From Desmodus rotundus (Eukaryota > Chordata > Mammalia > Chiroptera > Phyllostomidae): a stretch of DNA of 64,000 nucleotides. Below, piece after piece: positions 1 through 12,438 of the stretch (position 1 is the stretch's first letter; every line of letters starts with the position of its first letter). Location: positions 32,255,427 through 32,319,426 of the forward strand of contig NC_071397.1 of assembly GCF_022682495.2 (NCBI RefSeq), in the 5' to 3' direction. The position numbers and the translations under genes were made by a program. The notes under the pieces are model-generated. The model did not search any database. It was not told the DNA's origin and worked only from the letters and a program-made list of their open reading frames with translations.

Positions 1-855
1 GTAACGCCACTGTCTGTGACAATCAGAGCTGGAGGATGGTGGCGTTCTTTTGATTGGGTCTCCAAATAGAATCTCTAAACCATCTGAAGTTGATTCTTTC
101 AAAAGCAAATATGTTTTTGAAATGTAAATAGCTCCTTATCCCAATCTGTGTAAACAGCCCCAGATGCCACTTTCTTAGACCTGAGAAAGCCAGGCCAAGT
201 TTTATCAAAGGCTCTTTCAAAGTTCAGTTCCTGACCAGGCATTTGTAAACAAGTTTTAAATGCTCTGCTTGGAATGACTGGTTTGCATCCAGGCCGGTAG
301 GATCCAGAGCCCTTGACCACTTCCAGTGGGAATAGATTACACAGGCAGCTACTTGTCCTCAACTCCCTTTCCAACCAGCCACTTATGATAGTTCCACTTA
401 ATGTTCTCTGTGTAAATAGCTTCCCACTATGTTTATCACTTATTTTACATTTTAATATATTTATTTTAACATAAATACCTCAAATAGCTTAGAAATTCTG
501 CAGTAGTGAGCGTGTCTTAAATGCCAGAGTGAATGTTAGACTTGAGGAAAGCAGCCTTCCTGGTAAAACTAGGCCTCTCTGACACCGTGGGCTGTTATGA
601 GTCACTAAGAACAGGTAACCTTGAGGGTCTTATCATTATTGCCACTCACATGCATCAACAAAGCGTTTATTTCTTAAGGTGTTTTGTATTATAAAAGTAA
701 TAAAGCATGTTATTAAAATGAAGAAAATTATGAAGAGAAAGAATAAGAAGAGAAGGAAAAGCAGATCCTGTGTAATCCCAGTATCCATAACTACTTATGG
801 CTCACTCATTGATTTATTGACTTCTGGTATATTGAATGCATTTGAAAGACAGTTT
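1..855. other. no recognised gene or repeat
   Basis: AT-rich single-copy-looking sequence. Short open frames occur on both strands but none resembles a known protein or has clear exon borders. Nothing supported beyond that. Confidence 0.5.
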
Positions 856-995
856 CTACTATAAAGGACACATGGACAAAATCAAGGGGGTCGGTGGAGG
901 TGGGGGAGGGAGGTGGGTTCAGCTTGGGTGGGGTGGAGGGATGGGGAAAAAAGGCATACAACTGTAATTGAATAACAATAAAAATTTAAAAAAAA
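856..995 (+). mobile_element. 5'-truncated L1 3' end
   Basis: The segment begins at CTACTATAAAGGACACATGG, carries a G-rich 3'UTR stretch and ends in ACAATAAAAATTT plus an A-rich tail. The same block ends the L1 at 48313-48450 and the L1 at 20481-20850, so this is a short 5'-truncated insertion of the same young L1 lineage. AGTTTC lies on both sides and may be a short target duplication, but that is weak. Confidence 0.85.
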
Positions 996-1535
996 GTTTC
1001 CACCTACTTCCTTTTCAAAGGGAACATTCTTATATTCAGTTTTGCTAAACTGATCATGACATTATGGAGTTAAAATGGAATTCTGTGATTGGTCCATTCA
1101 CCTCCCTCATTCTATCATTAAACTCTTTGGAGGCAGTTAAGTGTCTTGCCTGTGGTCACACTACTCTCTGTAGCTGTTCTTGGTAACTCTTCAGTTTGGG
1201 CAGCTGGGAATATTTTTTTCAACGATACTTAAAAGTAAGCTTGGAAAATTATAAAATCTGCCTCTTCAGGCTGTGTTCTGAGCTGTATGTGCTGTCTGCC
1301 AGTCTTTGTGGCTCTGCCTCTCTGCCTCCGAGGTTTCATCCTAATTTTTCTTGGTTATATCTTATAATCCATTTCCCCTCTATACCCTTAATGACTGCTT
1401 TTTATGGTTATCTGATGCTACACTAGCTCTGCATATGTTGGATGTAGAAAGGTAAGTTACAGTAAGTCATGGTTCAATAGAACCGTGAGAACAACATACC
1501 GAAGGCCAGGGTTTGCCTTTGTCTTGGGCAGCCAC
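996..1535. other. no recognised feature
   Basis: No repeat or gene recognised. Confidence 0.4.
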
Positions 1536-1650
1536 AGGATTTCTCCACGCTTTGGTTCCTCTCTCCATAAAATGGGATGGTAACGACTACTTAAGGGTTT
1601 CTGTAAGGATTAATAAGGTAATTATAACAGAGTACTTGTAAGCCAATGCT
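1536..1650 (+). repeat. MIR SINE fragment, 3' half
   Basis: Contains the MIR-like sequence CCATAAAATGGGATGGTAA followed by a weak match to the 'gtaaggattaa' part of the MIR core 3' side. Heavily diverged, as expected for this ancient tRNA-derived SINE. Confidence 0.55.
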
Positions 1651-2469
1651 GCCATTGTGACTACTTCATGCCCTAATGCCACTGTTTTTTCTTCCTCATT
1701 ACTGAAGATCAAGTATGACTCTTATGTGAAACTGCTGAAACTTTTGGATAACCTGTTCTAATAGCAAGATAGAGTTTTACTCAAAATTATTTAGTTAATA
1801 AAAAATAAAAGCCTCCATGAGTCAAAAATGCTAAGAGGGGCTTAAAGTTATACAGAATTATTAGCTGTGATTTTCATCTTTGAGGAAGGAAAGAAGGTGA
1901 AAATGGAAAAACACATGGTCAAAACAATGGGTCTAGGTTAATACAGCTGTTATCTGCCCATGGTGATGTTTCCTGTTTAGGAACCCCTATTAACGTGACT
2001 TAACCGTGTGCTTGGTCTCCACCACATGGTTAATGCACACCTTCTTAAGGTTTGCATTGATTCTTCCTAATTAGACTCGACACTTCCAAATCTGCCTCAC
2101 AGCACACAGCATAGACCAGGCCCCATTACACGGGTTCAACTCCCTTGGCAGTAGGTTTTCAGTGGAATAGTTTGAAAATTACTGCATCACAGTATAACTT
2201 ACATGTTAGATGGGTGATAGAAAGAAGAAGAAGATAAGGAATAATTTGGAGGTATAAGCTTAGGCATTAATGAAGGGTATAGAGGAAAGAAAAGGATGGG
2301 ACTTCAGACTGGTAGGACAAATGTCACCTACATCTAGTTTTGGCCAGAAGCAGGCCTGGAAGTACAGAGGTGGCCTTGTGTCCATCCATTTGAAGAAGTG
2401 CTGATTGGAGAGAAGGGCCATCACACAGGTCAAACCCTGTCCTGCTGCCTCTGCTGAAATGCTTGTCAT
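1651..2469. other. no recognised feature
   Basis: No repeat or gene recognised; the 69-codon minus-strand frame at 2260-2469 has no recognisable homology. Confidence 0.4.
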
Positions 2470-2760
2470 GCCTGCATCTTGTCACTTGGGTTGGGCTTAA
2501 ATGTCATTTCTCTGAAAAGCCTTCCCTGTCCACTCAATCTAAGTTTACCCTGTCTTCCACAGCCCAGAAACAATCATTTTCTGTTGCAATGTTAATTTAG
2601 TTCTAAGTAGTCCTTGTCATTAGTTAAAGCGATACAAATTCCTTGATAAATTCACCTAACATCTCAGTCATCTGTTCTCTTGTTTGCAGCAGGATTGCTA
2701 AACTGCTACCACAGTGCCTGGTACTCAGAAAGTTGAATGCATAAATGAATTACATGCACT
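2470..2760 (+). repeat. L2 LINE 3' end
   Basis: Order of motifs matches the L2 3' region: 'aaatgtcatttctctgaaaagccttccctg', a pyrimidine-rich middle, then 'cacagtgcctggtactcag' and 'gaatgcataaatgaatt'. Strongly diverged and 5'-truncated. Confidence 0.65.
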
Positions 2761-4139
2761 CACAATTAGCTATAAGGAAACATCCAAATATTTTCTTGAC
2801 TTAAAAGTTTATTATTCAATATTTAAAAATTGAACCATTTGGAGAAGAGTGGTAATTGCTTCAGCTTCAGCATATATTTTTGTAAAGTAGTGAAACTTGA
2901 GCTATTTTTATTGTGGTATGTTACTACCAGATAACCATAAATTAATGTGGTTGGTAATAAGAATGGGAAAAAGTAAGATAATGTTGGGGAATGAACAGTG
3001 GACCAGGTGTAAGGCTCTCTCGATCTCAGCTTTCTACTCTCAGGAGGCCTGGTTGGAGTATTGATGGTCTCAAGGGGCCTCTCTACTTCTGTGAGCTCTT
3101 TGTAAGAGCAAACAAGCAGGAGCAGAAAGTCTTTAATGCGTGCATGTGAACAAACATGTCAAAACACTTCATTAGAAGAAAATAGGGCATCATTTTAAGC
3201 CATTGTGAAGCATGTCAGTTGATGAACTGATTAGGGCTCAGTCTTACAGGAAGAGCTTAGAGGGAATATGAGATAGGAAAAAATTTCCAACAGCTTTCTT
3301 GTTGAAAAGACAGCTATCTAGGCAGTACAGGAACTTTCCCTTAATTCAGACCCTAGTTGATGACCTAAGTTGGCTAGTCGAAGCAAACTGGGAAACTTGT
3401 AGCCACATTTGAAGATTTTATCATTTGTTTAATCAGAACTCTCACCTCTAGCCATAGGCCATTGCTTTCAATTTTATCTGATTATTATTTTGGCACTGAT
3501 ACTAGGCTTGATGAGTGTGCTAACAGAAGAATTTGAAGTAGAAGATAGTACAAGGCCAATGCTTCATTTACAGATGAAAGCAATTTACTCCTCTTTCCCT
3601 TTTAAAATCTATCACAGATAAATAAACAAAATAACAGCAATGTTTAATGAAGGCAGTGGTTGAAAGAGCATTTACAGTGTCATTGTTGTGGGTTGTGGCA
3701 GCAGTGGCAAAGGAAGATGTGAAGTGATGTTTAACTTAGATGGATGGTCTCTCTGGACAGGTGTAATTCACTTTTATCCAAGACTAGATTCTTTCTACTT
3801 TCTCTGTAACATATTATATCCAACAATGAAAAAGTAATTTGTATCCTATGTTTCTGAATGCTAATAAGCATTAAGGTGATTTTTCTGTAAAGAAATGAAA
3901 ACAATTGGCTTACAGTACAAATCTCAGGCAGGAAATTCTGATCAGGTAATTATCACTTATTCTTGCTATGTATATTTCAGTAAAGCTATACTACCTTTGA
4001 TAGTTTTATAAGAAGACACAGAAATGTTCTAATCATTCAGCAAAATTAGCTGGTTGTGAATTAAAACATGATGACTTTAAAGAGATTTCCTTTAAAAATA
4101 TATCTTCACGAATACATATATGCATCCTTATTAGAAAAG
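2761..4139. other. no recognised feature
   Basis: About 1.4 kb of AT-rich sequence without a recognised repeat, exon or RNA gene. Confidence 0.4.
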
Positions 4140-4290
4140 CAACATAGTAGAGTACGACAATTCTGGAGCGGTGGTCAGCACACGTGGGTTTAAGTCCCGG
4201 CTCTGCCTCCCCCACTTCCTCCCAACAGGGAAATTTTTCTGAGCCTTCTTACAGCTTCCTTACTTATAAAATATTCTAATTTGGACTTAT
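4140..4290 (+). repeat. MIR SINE
   Basis: Has the MIR tRNA-like segment (GGGTTTAAGTCCCGGCTCTG, the B-box-like part) followed by the core region ending near CTTACTTATAAAATA. No longer a functional Pol III unit. The minus-strand frame at 4033-4215 is a shadow of this repeat. Confidence 0.7.
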
Positions 4291-5103
4291 TCCTGCCATA
4301 TAATCCTGTGGATTTTATGATTTATGTAAAAATTGGATTGATCTTTGTAAAAACAAATTTGAGGAAATGAGAATGAAATCAACATTGAATGGTCTTAAGC
4401 TTACCATTGAGTTTTTATTAGGATTTTCAATTCTTGCCTTATTTTATTTATTCATTTTTTTCAAGGGAACACAGACTCCCTATAAGCTTTAAGGAAAAAA
4501 GGTTTTCCTACCTAGGTGAAGGGTAAGTTGATTTGTCCTGGCAATGGTACTCCTGGTTAGAAACGTTTAACTAAAGATCATTCTTCCCTTGGCCTCCACC
4601 TGAAAGGCAGAAAGAAACTGGAGAATAAAGGAGAAAGTCCTGAGATGTGGTTTGGCAGCCTCAGACCTTGGTGCCTCCTGGTCTCCTCTGTGCTTGTGTG
4701 GCTTGCAGTTGTGCCAGGAGAGTGCTCTGGTACAGCCTCTCTGGTCTGGGGTGTGTGTTTGTTTGTGCATGTGTGTCTTTGTGTGTGTGTGTGGTTTGAG
4801 GAATTCATCTTTGTCTACCTGGCAGGATAGAGTTGTTTTGGCCTTCTTTCTAGAATATTAGCTTCATTAAATTTTAAAAGTAATTACCCCTGAAAAGGAT
4901 GAATGAACAGGACTCTTTTCCAAAGAGTCACCATTTGGTGCCAGCGATCCGGCACGACTCCATACCACTCCACGTGACACAGGATGTGGTCTGATATTTA
5001 ATCTAAGTACAGGCTCCATTTTTTTCTGGATGCAGGAAAAAGACATGTAATGCTTCTTTCTTGTGAGATGACTTTTTAGTAAATTGCTCTCTTTCCTCCT
5101 TAG
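4291..5103. other. no gene recognised; GT-rich tract
   Basis: Contains a GT-rich low-complexity stretch at about 4748-4797 that explains several overlapping frames around 4567-4861. The last ~60 bases form a pyrimidine-rich run into the candidate microexon at 5104. Confidence 0.4.
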
Positions 5104-5130
5104 AAACTGGAATTACCGAGGCAGATGAAG
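5104..5130 (+). other. candidate 27-nt microexon
   Basis: A 27-nt segment lies between a strong 3' splice-like signal (CTCTCTTTCCTCCTTAG, ending at 5103) and a usable 5' splice signal (AAG/GTAAAA at 5131). The length is divisible by three; two frames are open (KLELPRQMK, or a phase-shifted TGITEADE) and the third meets a stop. A TGC lies just upstream of the pyrimidine tract, as is common upstream of neural microexons. I cannot assign a gene, and chance is a real alternative. Confidence 0.25.
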
Positions 5131-6119
5131 GTAAAAAAAAAACCCAGAATAGTCATTGCATTTAAGCACTTGTTGGCCCCCAGCAGCCATTTTGGTAGAA
5201 GGTGATGGACGTGTTAAAGTGGTGTAATATTTCTGGAATGTGAGTAGGGTCAGTGTACAGCATAGTCAGCAGGGTTGTCACTGCAGGGATCTTGCGCAGA
5301 ACTGCTGACCTTGCTGCAGCATCTAGTCCTGCTGAGAGCAATGCCTACACCTCTCAGTGCCCTTCCATATTTCATTCCCTTGGATCTTATCCCGTGGAAA
5401 ATGTATAGTACTGGGACAAGCAGAATGAGTGGAATTAACCGATCTTTTTATTCATGTATGTTAGCTGTATGTTAACTTCTGTGTAATAAAATGTCGTAAG
5501 TTAGTCATTGCACTTATCTACAATTTCACAGTTGATGGGGAGATATTTCTTACATAAGGTAATTTCCATACCCATTAAATCAAAGCAATATCATTGTACG
5601 CTTTGTCTACAGATATGAATGGCTATTGGTATTTTCATCAATTTTCTGATGTTCTTCTTAAAATAACAAAAGAGAACGCATCATGAAAATATTAGAATAG
5701 GTTGTCCCAACTTCAGTCTCCCTTACAGAAAGACTAACTACCAAATATCTACATAGAAGACACCTTTGTGAAAATCCAGACCACAGGTGTGAGACTGAAG
5801 CTCCCCCACCCCCGAGGACTTCAGAGACTAACAAGGACTGTGTCAATAGGTGATCAGAGTGTTTTTACTTTCATTGTATTGTCCCTCTTCTAGGGTGTCA
5901 CAGCTCCACACTGAGAAGGCTCCCCTGGGCCTATGGTTTCTCCATGCATAAAAGCGGAACCAAGGTGAACATCCAGATTCCCCTTCATGCTTCCAGGGAA
6001 GACCATTTGGGTCTTGTCTCACAGGGATCCCTGGGGGAATTGGTAAGGTTGGACCACTGGGATCAGAGATAAAGAAGGGGGAGGGGCTTACCACATCAGC
6101 CTAGAGATCTGGGCAGATC
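5131..6119. other. no recognised gene
   Basis: No recognised gene. The sequence leads without a clear break into the 60-bp repeat array, so part of it may belong to the same older element. Confidence 0.35.
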
Positions 6120-6770
6120 ATATTCCTACTGGTGGTGGTATCTGAGCAGAGATCCCAGCCAGTGACTCTGCAGATATGCTGAGCCAAGTTGGTGGCCTTA
6201 TCTGTCTAGGGAACTTGGTCAGCAGTTCTATCTGTTTTGGGTCTACAGCCAATGGGCCACAAGGGCTATGAAACTCATTCTGTGGTCCCACCTGGACAAG
6301 GAAGAAAGTCAGCAGCCCACCCTATTGCTGAACATAGTGTCCAGTCCTGCTTGACCAGGAAGGCTGGCCAGAGACTCTGGGAAGCTATGGAGCCCATCCT
6401 ATAGCCTCACTCAGGCAGAAAACCATACCAGCAACTCCATGAGACTATGGAGCAGAAACTCTAGCCCTGCCTGTCCAGGGAAATTGAACAGTAACCCAGG
6501 CAGCCTTGGAACTAAGTCTATAGTATTGCCTGGCTTCAGAATCCAACTACACCCCTGTCTGACTGCTGAGTATAGCCTGAAGTCTAACCCAGAGGTGGAG
6601 CCCAGCTGGTGACAATGGAGCATAGCCTGTAGCTCTATGTGACCAGGGAGCCTGGACACTCTACTTGACCATGGAGCACAGTATTCAGCCCCATGCAATA
6701 GTAGGATACAGCTGGGGGCCCTATCCAACCAAGGAGCCTGGGCAAAAACTTCACCCAAAATGGAGAATAG
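6120..6770. repeat. diverged ~60-bp minisatellite
   Basis: A recurring block of the form 'ctatagccctgcctgaccagggaa' followed by a 'gcaac..aggc' stretch and 'ctatggagca' repeats with spacing near 60 bases: equivalent points fall at about 6279, 6339, 6398, 6458 and 6518, with shorter spacing (~50-57) at 6576, 6625 and 6682. Units are strongly diverged. The 60-base period is a multiple of three, which keeps a 115-codon minus-strand frame open at 6411-6758; I regard that frame as a by-product. The array ends where an old L1 begins (6776). Parent element not identified. Confidence 0.65.
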
Positions 6771-6775
6771 CCAGT

Positions 6776-7799
6776 GGCTGATTTCAAACTATACTACAAA
6801 GCCATAGTAATTAAAACATTATGGCACTGGCATATAATAGACACATAAACCAGTGGAATAGAATATGGAACATAGAAACAAGCTCCTGAACACATAGTCA
6901 ACTAGTATTTGACAAGGGAGCCAATGACACTCAATGGGGAAAGAATAGTGTCTTTAATAAATGATGTTGAAAAATCTGGATAATCACATGAAGAAAAATG
7001 AAGTTGGACCCCTATCTTGCATCACTCACAAAAATTAACTTGAAATGGATTAAAGACTTAAACATAGAACCTGATACTGTATAACTCCTAGAGAAAAAAT
7101 GGGAAGAACTTATTTGAATTTGGCCTTGACAATGATTCTTTGGATGTGACACCAAAAGCATGAACAACAAAAGCAAAAATAAGTGTGACAACATCCATCT
7201 AAAATGCTTCTGCACAGCAAAACAAACAATAACAAAATGAAAAAGCAATCTGCAGAATGAGAGATAAATTTGCAAACCACATATTTAATATATAAAATAT
7301 ACAAGGAACTGCAGGTCCATAGAAACAAACTCCAAATAATCTGATTAAAAATGAGCTGAAGAACTGAATAAACAATTTCTTCGAAGAGAACATCAAAATG
7401 GCCAACAGACACAGGGAAACGTGCCCAACATCACTAATCATCAAGGAAATGGAAATCAAAACCACAATGAGATCTCACCTCACACCTGTCAGATTGGCTG
7501 GCATCAATAAAGCAACAAACAAGCGCTGGCAAGGAAATGAAGAAAAGGAAATCCTTGTCAGTGTTGGGGGGAATGCAAATTGGAACAGTTACTATGAAAG
7601 CAGTGTTTCTTCAAAAAATTAAAAATCAACTACCATATGATTCAGCAATCCCACTTCTGGGTATATATCTAAAGGAAATGAAACCAGGGTATCAAAAAGA
7701 TATCCTCATTCCCATGTTTATTGCAACATTATTCACAGTAACTAAGACATGGAAACAATCCAAGTGTCTATCAATAAATGAATGGATAAAGAAAATGTA
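6776..7799 (+). mobile_element. old L1, ORF2 3' part (left half of split copy)
   Basis: Decayed L1 ORF2 C-terminal sequence: the block from 'ctacaaagccatagtaatta' through 'aatggattaaagacttaaac' to 'gggtatatatctaaaggaaatga' runs in the order of L1 ORF2. Many stops and frameshifts; the frames at 7398-7800 are remnants. It continues at 9721 after an inserted element, so this is one copy split by a later insertion. Confidence 0.85.
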
Positions 7800-9720
7800 G
7801 CTGATTCAGGCTTCCAGCCAAGATGGAGGTCTAGGTAGATATGCTTTGCTTCCTCACACAACGAAAGAAGGATAACAACAAATTTTAAAAACAAAAAACA
7901 ACAAGAACTGCCAGAAAATTGAACTGTATGGAAATCAGGCAACCAAGAAGTTAAAGAAGAAACATTCATCCAGACTGGTAGGAGTGGTGGAGACAGGCAG
8001 CAGGGGAAGAGAGGACATGTAGCAAGGCTGCAGTTGGTAGACTGGGTGGGTGAGGCAGTGGCTGGTGTACTGGAAAGTCCAACACTCACATGTGGATAAA
8101 CTGGGAGGAACAACTGGGGCACAAGAGAGACCATGCAACCCAGGGTTCCAGCACAGGAAAATAAAATCTCAAACCCTCTGGCTGTAAAAACCTGTGGGGG
8201 GTAGCAGTGGCAGGAGGAACTCCCACTCTCACAAGAAAGTCCGCTGGAGAGACCCACAGGGTCCTAGAATGTACACAAGTCCACCCACTCAGCAATCAGC
8301 ACCAGAAGGGCACAATTTGTGGATAGTGAGGAATGTGACTGAAAGTGGGCAAGCATAATTGTTCCCTCTCTGACCCCTCCTCCATTTACAGTGCAGGAAG
8401 GCAGAGAAGTCATTTGCCCTGCCCTGGAGAATAACTAAGGCTTCACCCCTTATAACAGGTGCACCAAGGCAAAGAAATATGGTCCCAATGAAAGAACAGA
8501 TCAAAACTCCAGACAAAGAACTAAGCAACAAGGAGATAGCCAACCTATCAGATGCAGAGTTCGAAACACTGGTAATGAGGATGCTCACAGAAATGACTGA
8601 GTATGGTTGCAAACTAGAGGAAGAAGTGAAGGCTATACAAAGTGAAATAAAGAAAAATTTACAAGGAACCAAGAGTAAAGGGAAGGAAACCAGGACTCAA
8701 ATCAATGATTTGGAACAGAAGGAAGAAATAAACATTCAGCTAGAATGAAATAAAGAAACAAGAATTCAAAAAAATGAGGAGAGGCTTAGGAACCTTTGGG
8801 ACATCTTTAAATGTTCCAACATCTGAATCATAGGGGTGTCAGAAGGAGAAGAGGAAGAACAAGAAATTGAAAACTTATTTGAAAAATATTGAAGGAAAAC
8901 TTCCCCAATCTGGTGAAGGAAATAGATATGCAAGTCGAGGAAGCTCAGATATTCTCAAAGAAGTTGGACCAAAGGGAGCACACACTAAAGCACATCATCA
9001 TTACATTACCCAAGATTAAAGATAAAGAGAGAATCTTCAAAGCAACAAGAGGAAAGGAGACAGTTACCTACAAAGGAGTTCCCATTATATTATCAGCTGA
9101 TTTCTCTAAAGAAACCTTGCAGGCAAGGAGGGGCTGGAAGGAAGTATTCCAAGTCATGAAAAGGAAGGACATACAACCTAGATGAATCTACCCAGCAAAG
9201 CTGTAATTTAGAATGGAAGAGCAGATAAAGTGCTTCCCAGACAAGGTAAAGTTAAAGGAGTTCATCATCACCAAGCCCTTATATGAAATATTAAAGGGAC
9301 TTATCTAAGAAAAAGAAGATCAAAACTATGAGCAGTAAAATGACAACAAACTCACATTTCTCAACCATTAAACCTAAAAAAACAAACAAAGACAAATACA
9401 AAAACAAACTAAGCAAACAACTAGAACAGGAACAGCATCACAGAAATGGAGATCACATGGAGGGTTATCAGTGGGGAGGGGGTGAGGGGAGAATGGGGAA
9501 AAGGTACAGGGAATAAGAAGCATAATTGGTAGGTACAAATTAGTCAGGGGGAGGAAATGAGAAGCCAAAGAGCTTATCTGTGTGACACATGGACATGAAC
9601 TAAGTTGGGGGGAAATGCCAGAGGGAATGGGGGGTACTGGGTGGAGGGGTATAAAGGGGAGAAAAAATGGTAAGACTGTAATAGCATAACAAATAAAATA
9701 TACATAACAAAGAAAATGTA
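7788..9720 (+). mobile_element. HAL1-like (ORF2-less L1) element, copy A
   Basis: Element 7800-9708 is flanked by a 12-bp direct repeat AAAGAAAATGTA at 7788-7799 and 9709-9720, showing a clean target-primed insertion into the older L1. It starts with CCAAGATGGAGGTCTAGG, matching the start of the other copies, has a ~680-bp 5'UTR, a decayed ORF1 and a ~400-bp 3'UTR ending in GTAATAGCATAACAAATAAA. There is no ORF2 sequence between ORF1 and the tail. It must have been mobilised by L1 enzymes in trans. Confidence 0.85.
8479..9307 (+). pseudogene. L1 ORF1-like RNA-binding protein pseudogene (HAL1 copy A)
   Basis: Readable pieces at 8479-8748 and 8889-9185 align with the intact ORF1 at 56246-57076: the N-terminal 'NKEIANLSDAEFETLV' segment, the RRM start after a stop region near 8825, and the C-terminal domain with 'TYKGVPI' and 'SADFSKETLQARRGW'. 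A stop at 8746-8748, an in-frame stop near 8825, a frameshift near 8890 and a stop at about 9183 break it. Confidence 0.8.
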
Positions 9721-10255
9721 GTATACAAGGGTATATACACAATGAAATATTAGTTAACTATAAGGAAGAAAGAAGTCCTGCCAGTTGCAATAATATGGAT
9801 GGATCTTGAGGGCACGATGCTAAGTGAAATAAGTTAGAGAAACAGAAATACTATGTGATCTCACTTATATGTGAAATCTAAAAAAGTTTAACTCATAGAA
9901 ACAGAGAGTAGATGGGTGGTTGGCAGGCGCTGGGGATAAGGGAAATGGGGAGATGTTAGTCAAGGGGTACATACTTCCATTTATAAGAGAAATAATGTCT
10001 GGAAATCTGTTACTGGTACAGCATGGTGGTTGTCATTAACAATACTGTATTGTATGTTTGCAAGTTGCTAAGGGAGTAAATCTTAAATGTTCTCACCAAA
10101 CACACAAAAAGGTAACTATGTGATGGTGTGTTAACCTCATTGTGGTAGTCATTTCACAGTATGTACATGTATCAAATCATCATGCTGTACATTTAAATTC
10201 ACACAATGATATATGTCAATTATATATCAGTAAAGCTGGAAAAACAAAACAAAAT
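9721..10255 (+). mobile_element. old L1 3' end (right half of split copy)
   Basis: Resumes the L1 of 6776-7799: 'tatggatggatcttgagggc', 'gtgaaataagttagagaaa' and 'atgtgatctcacttatatgtg' are the end of ORF2 and the start of the 3'UTR. The 3'UTR runs to an A-rich end near 10255. Confidence 0.85.
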
Positions 10256-10518
10256 CATTAAATAACATCTTTTCTGGGGTCTTTGAAATTTCTAGGGCTG
10301 TGTTTTGCCCCCTATATTGTTTTAGTTACTTCTGTTAGCTTTAAGTGACAAGGCTATGTATATATTTTTTGCACTGTTTTTACCTAGTTTGGGATAAAAA
10401 AATTGTCTGATTGTCTAGGCTAATATTCTTTTAGAGCTTTCTACAACAACCTGTATTAAAATAGAATTTAACAATTCACTGAAAGTTTGGTATAACTCAC
10501 ATACAAAGCTATTTGGGA
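10256..10518. other. no recognised feature
   Basis: AT-rich, nothing recognised. Confidence 0.4.
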
Positions 10519-10774
<256 letters not shown>

Positions 10775-11014
10775 GTGGTGGAAGGGTATCTTTGACTACC
10801 CTTTCAGATTCTTTGATGCTCTTTGGTTTATTACAGTTTTCTATTTTTTCTTGCACCTATTTGAAAATTTAAATTTTTTTTAGCAATTTAAAATTTTCAT
10901 GTGGTTTCAAAATATTAATATATAATTGTTTGCAAAATTTTATTTTTTAAATTTCCAAAGTTTCTGTAGTTTCCATTTTTCATTCTGCATTTTTTTGTTT
11001 ATTCTTAGAAACTA
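10775..11014. other. AT-rich sequence, no recognised feature
   Basis: Nothing recognised. Confidence 0.4.
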
Positions 11015-11545
11015 TTACTGTGATGAGCTATCACTTTCATGGTAATGTTACAATGTATAGCAAAAGGAAGATTATTCTGAGTGGGCCCAACATAATCATG
11101 AGAGACCCTTAAAAGCAGAGGCCTCCCATGCCCCACAGGCTAAAAAAGAAGAAGTCAGAGAGACATGCTCTGGCTGGGTTGGAAGAAAGTAATCACCTAC
11201 GCTGTGAACTGCCTGTGGTAGCCACATGGCAAGGAAATGTGGGTGGCCTCTGGGAATGGCCCCTGGCTAACAACTATCAGGAAATTGGGTCCTCAGACTT
11301 ACAACTAAAAGGAAGTGAATTTTGCTCAAAACCAGTGAGTTTAGAAGAGGATCTTGGAGCACAGGAGAGAAATGTAGCCCTGGCTGACACCTTGATTTCA
11401 CGCTAGTGAGACCCTGGGCAAGGAGTATAGCTACACCATTCCTGAATTATCGACAGCAACTGTGAGATAATAAAATTTGTGTTGTTTTAAGTCATTAAGT
11501 TGGTGGTAATTTGTTATGCAGCAATAGAAAACTAATATAAATCGG
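11015..11545 (+). mobile_element. MaLR LTR, MLT1-type
   Basis: Carries in order the MLT1 landmarks 'gagtgggcccaa', 'cttaaaagcagag', 'ctggctgacaccttgattt', 'ctgtgagataataaaat' (poly-A signal region), 'gttgttttaagtcattaagtt' and 'gcaatagaaaactaat' at the 3' end. A single LTR without adjoining internal sequence. The 92-codon frame at 11128-11406 lies inside it and is not a gene. Confidence 0.8.
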
Positions 11546-12038
11546 CAAAGAGCATTCAGGACAAACAGGCCCTGACAGTTCTGTGTTTGCTCTGTGGTAT
11601 GATATGTACGCTTGTATGGTTCACGTCAGTAATGTTGGCCGTTGCTTCTTAGAAGCCTACATCCTGTGACTAAGCATAAAAACACAGGTTTAGAAAGCTG
11701 TTTAGACCTTTCTGTTCTTTTAGCGAAAGTAAAGTCATTCCATGCCACCCCTCTTTTTTTGCCAACTTCTTCATGCCTCTTCAAAATTTCTAGATGAAGA
11801 AAATCAGTATAGAGAATCTAAGATGCTTCATTGCTAAGTGAACAAAAGGGTGATAAACTTAGTTACTCTTACAATCAGTGGAATTTTAGGTGTATAATAT
11901 TCTAGATGAGAGTCCAAAGACAATAACTTGCAATATTGTTATATATATACTGGCCGAGAAGACAATAAATATCACAAGTGAAAGACTGGAGGTCATGGGA
12001 AAACCTTTCATCAAAATGAGCAAGTCCTCAAGTCTGGC
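11546..12038. other. no recognised feature
   Basis: Nothing recognised between the two MaLR LTRs. Confidence 0.4.
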
Positions 12039-12438
12039 TGTTACAGATTGAATTGTGTCTCCCAAAAGATATATTAAAGTCCAAACCTCCCATACCTTAG
12101 AATGCAGACTCATTTGAAAATAGAGCTGTTGTTGTAAATATAATTGGTTAAAATGAGGTCCCATTTCGAGTAGGAAGAGTAAGACAGCCATGTGACGTTG
12201 GAGGACTGGAATGATAGAGTTACAAACCAGAAACCTCAAAGATTGCTGTCAAACCACCAGCAGCTAGGGAGAGGCACAGATGGCTCCTTTACAGATTTCA
12301 GAGGGAGGATGGCCCTGTTGACACCTTCCTTCCTTGATTTCAGACTTCTACCATCTGGAATTATGGGACAATAAATTTCTGTAGTTTTAAGTCAAAGTCT
12401 GTGAAATTTTGTTACAGTGAACTTAGAAAACTAAAACA
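12039..12438 (+). mobile_element. MaLR LTR, MST/MLT1-type
   Basis: A 400-bp LTR starting TGTTACAGATTGAATTGTGT and ending AAAACTAAAACA. Internal landmarks include 'ttaaaatgaggtc', 'gttgacaccttccttccttg', the poly-A signal 'gacaataaatttctg' and 'gttttaagtcaaagtctgtg'. Same family group as the LTR fragment at 32465. Confidence 0.8.

Noticed and set aside
4748..4797. GT-rich tract with overlapping frames on both strands
   Set aside because: Simple low-complexity sequence.
6411..6758. 115-codon minus-strand frame
   Set aside because: Held open by the 60-bp (multiple of three) tandem repeat; no domain, no splice or start context.
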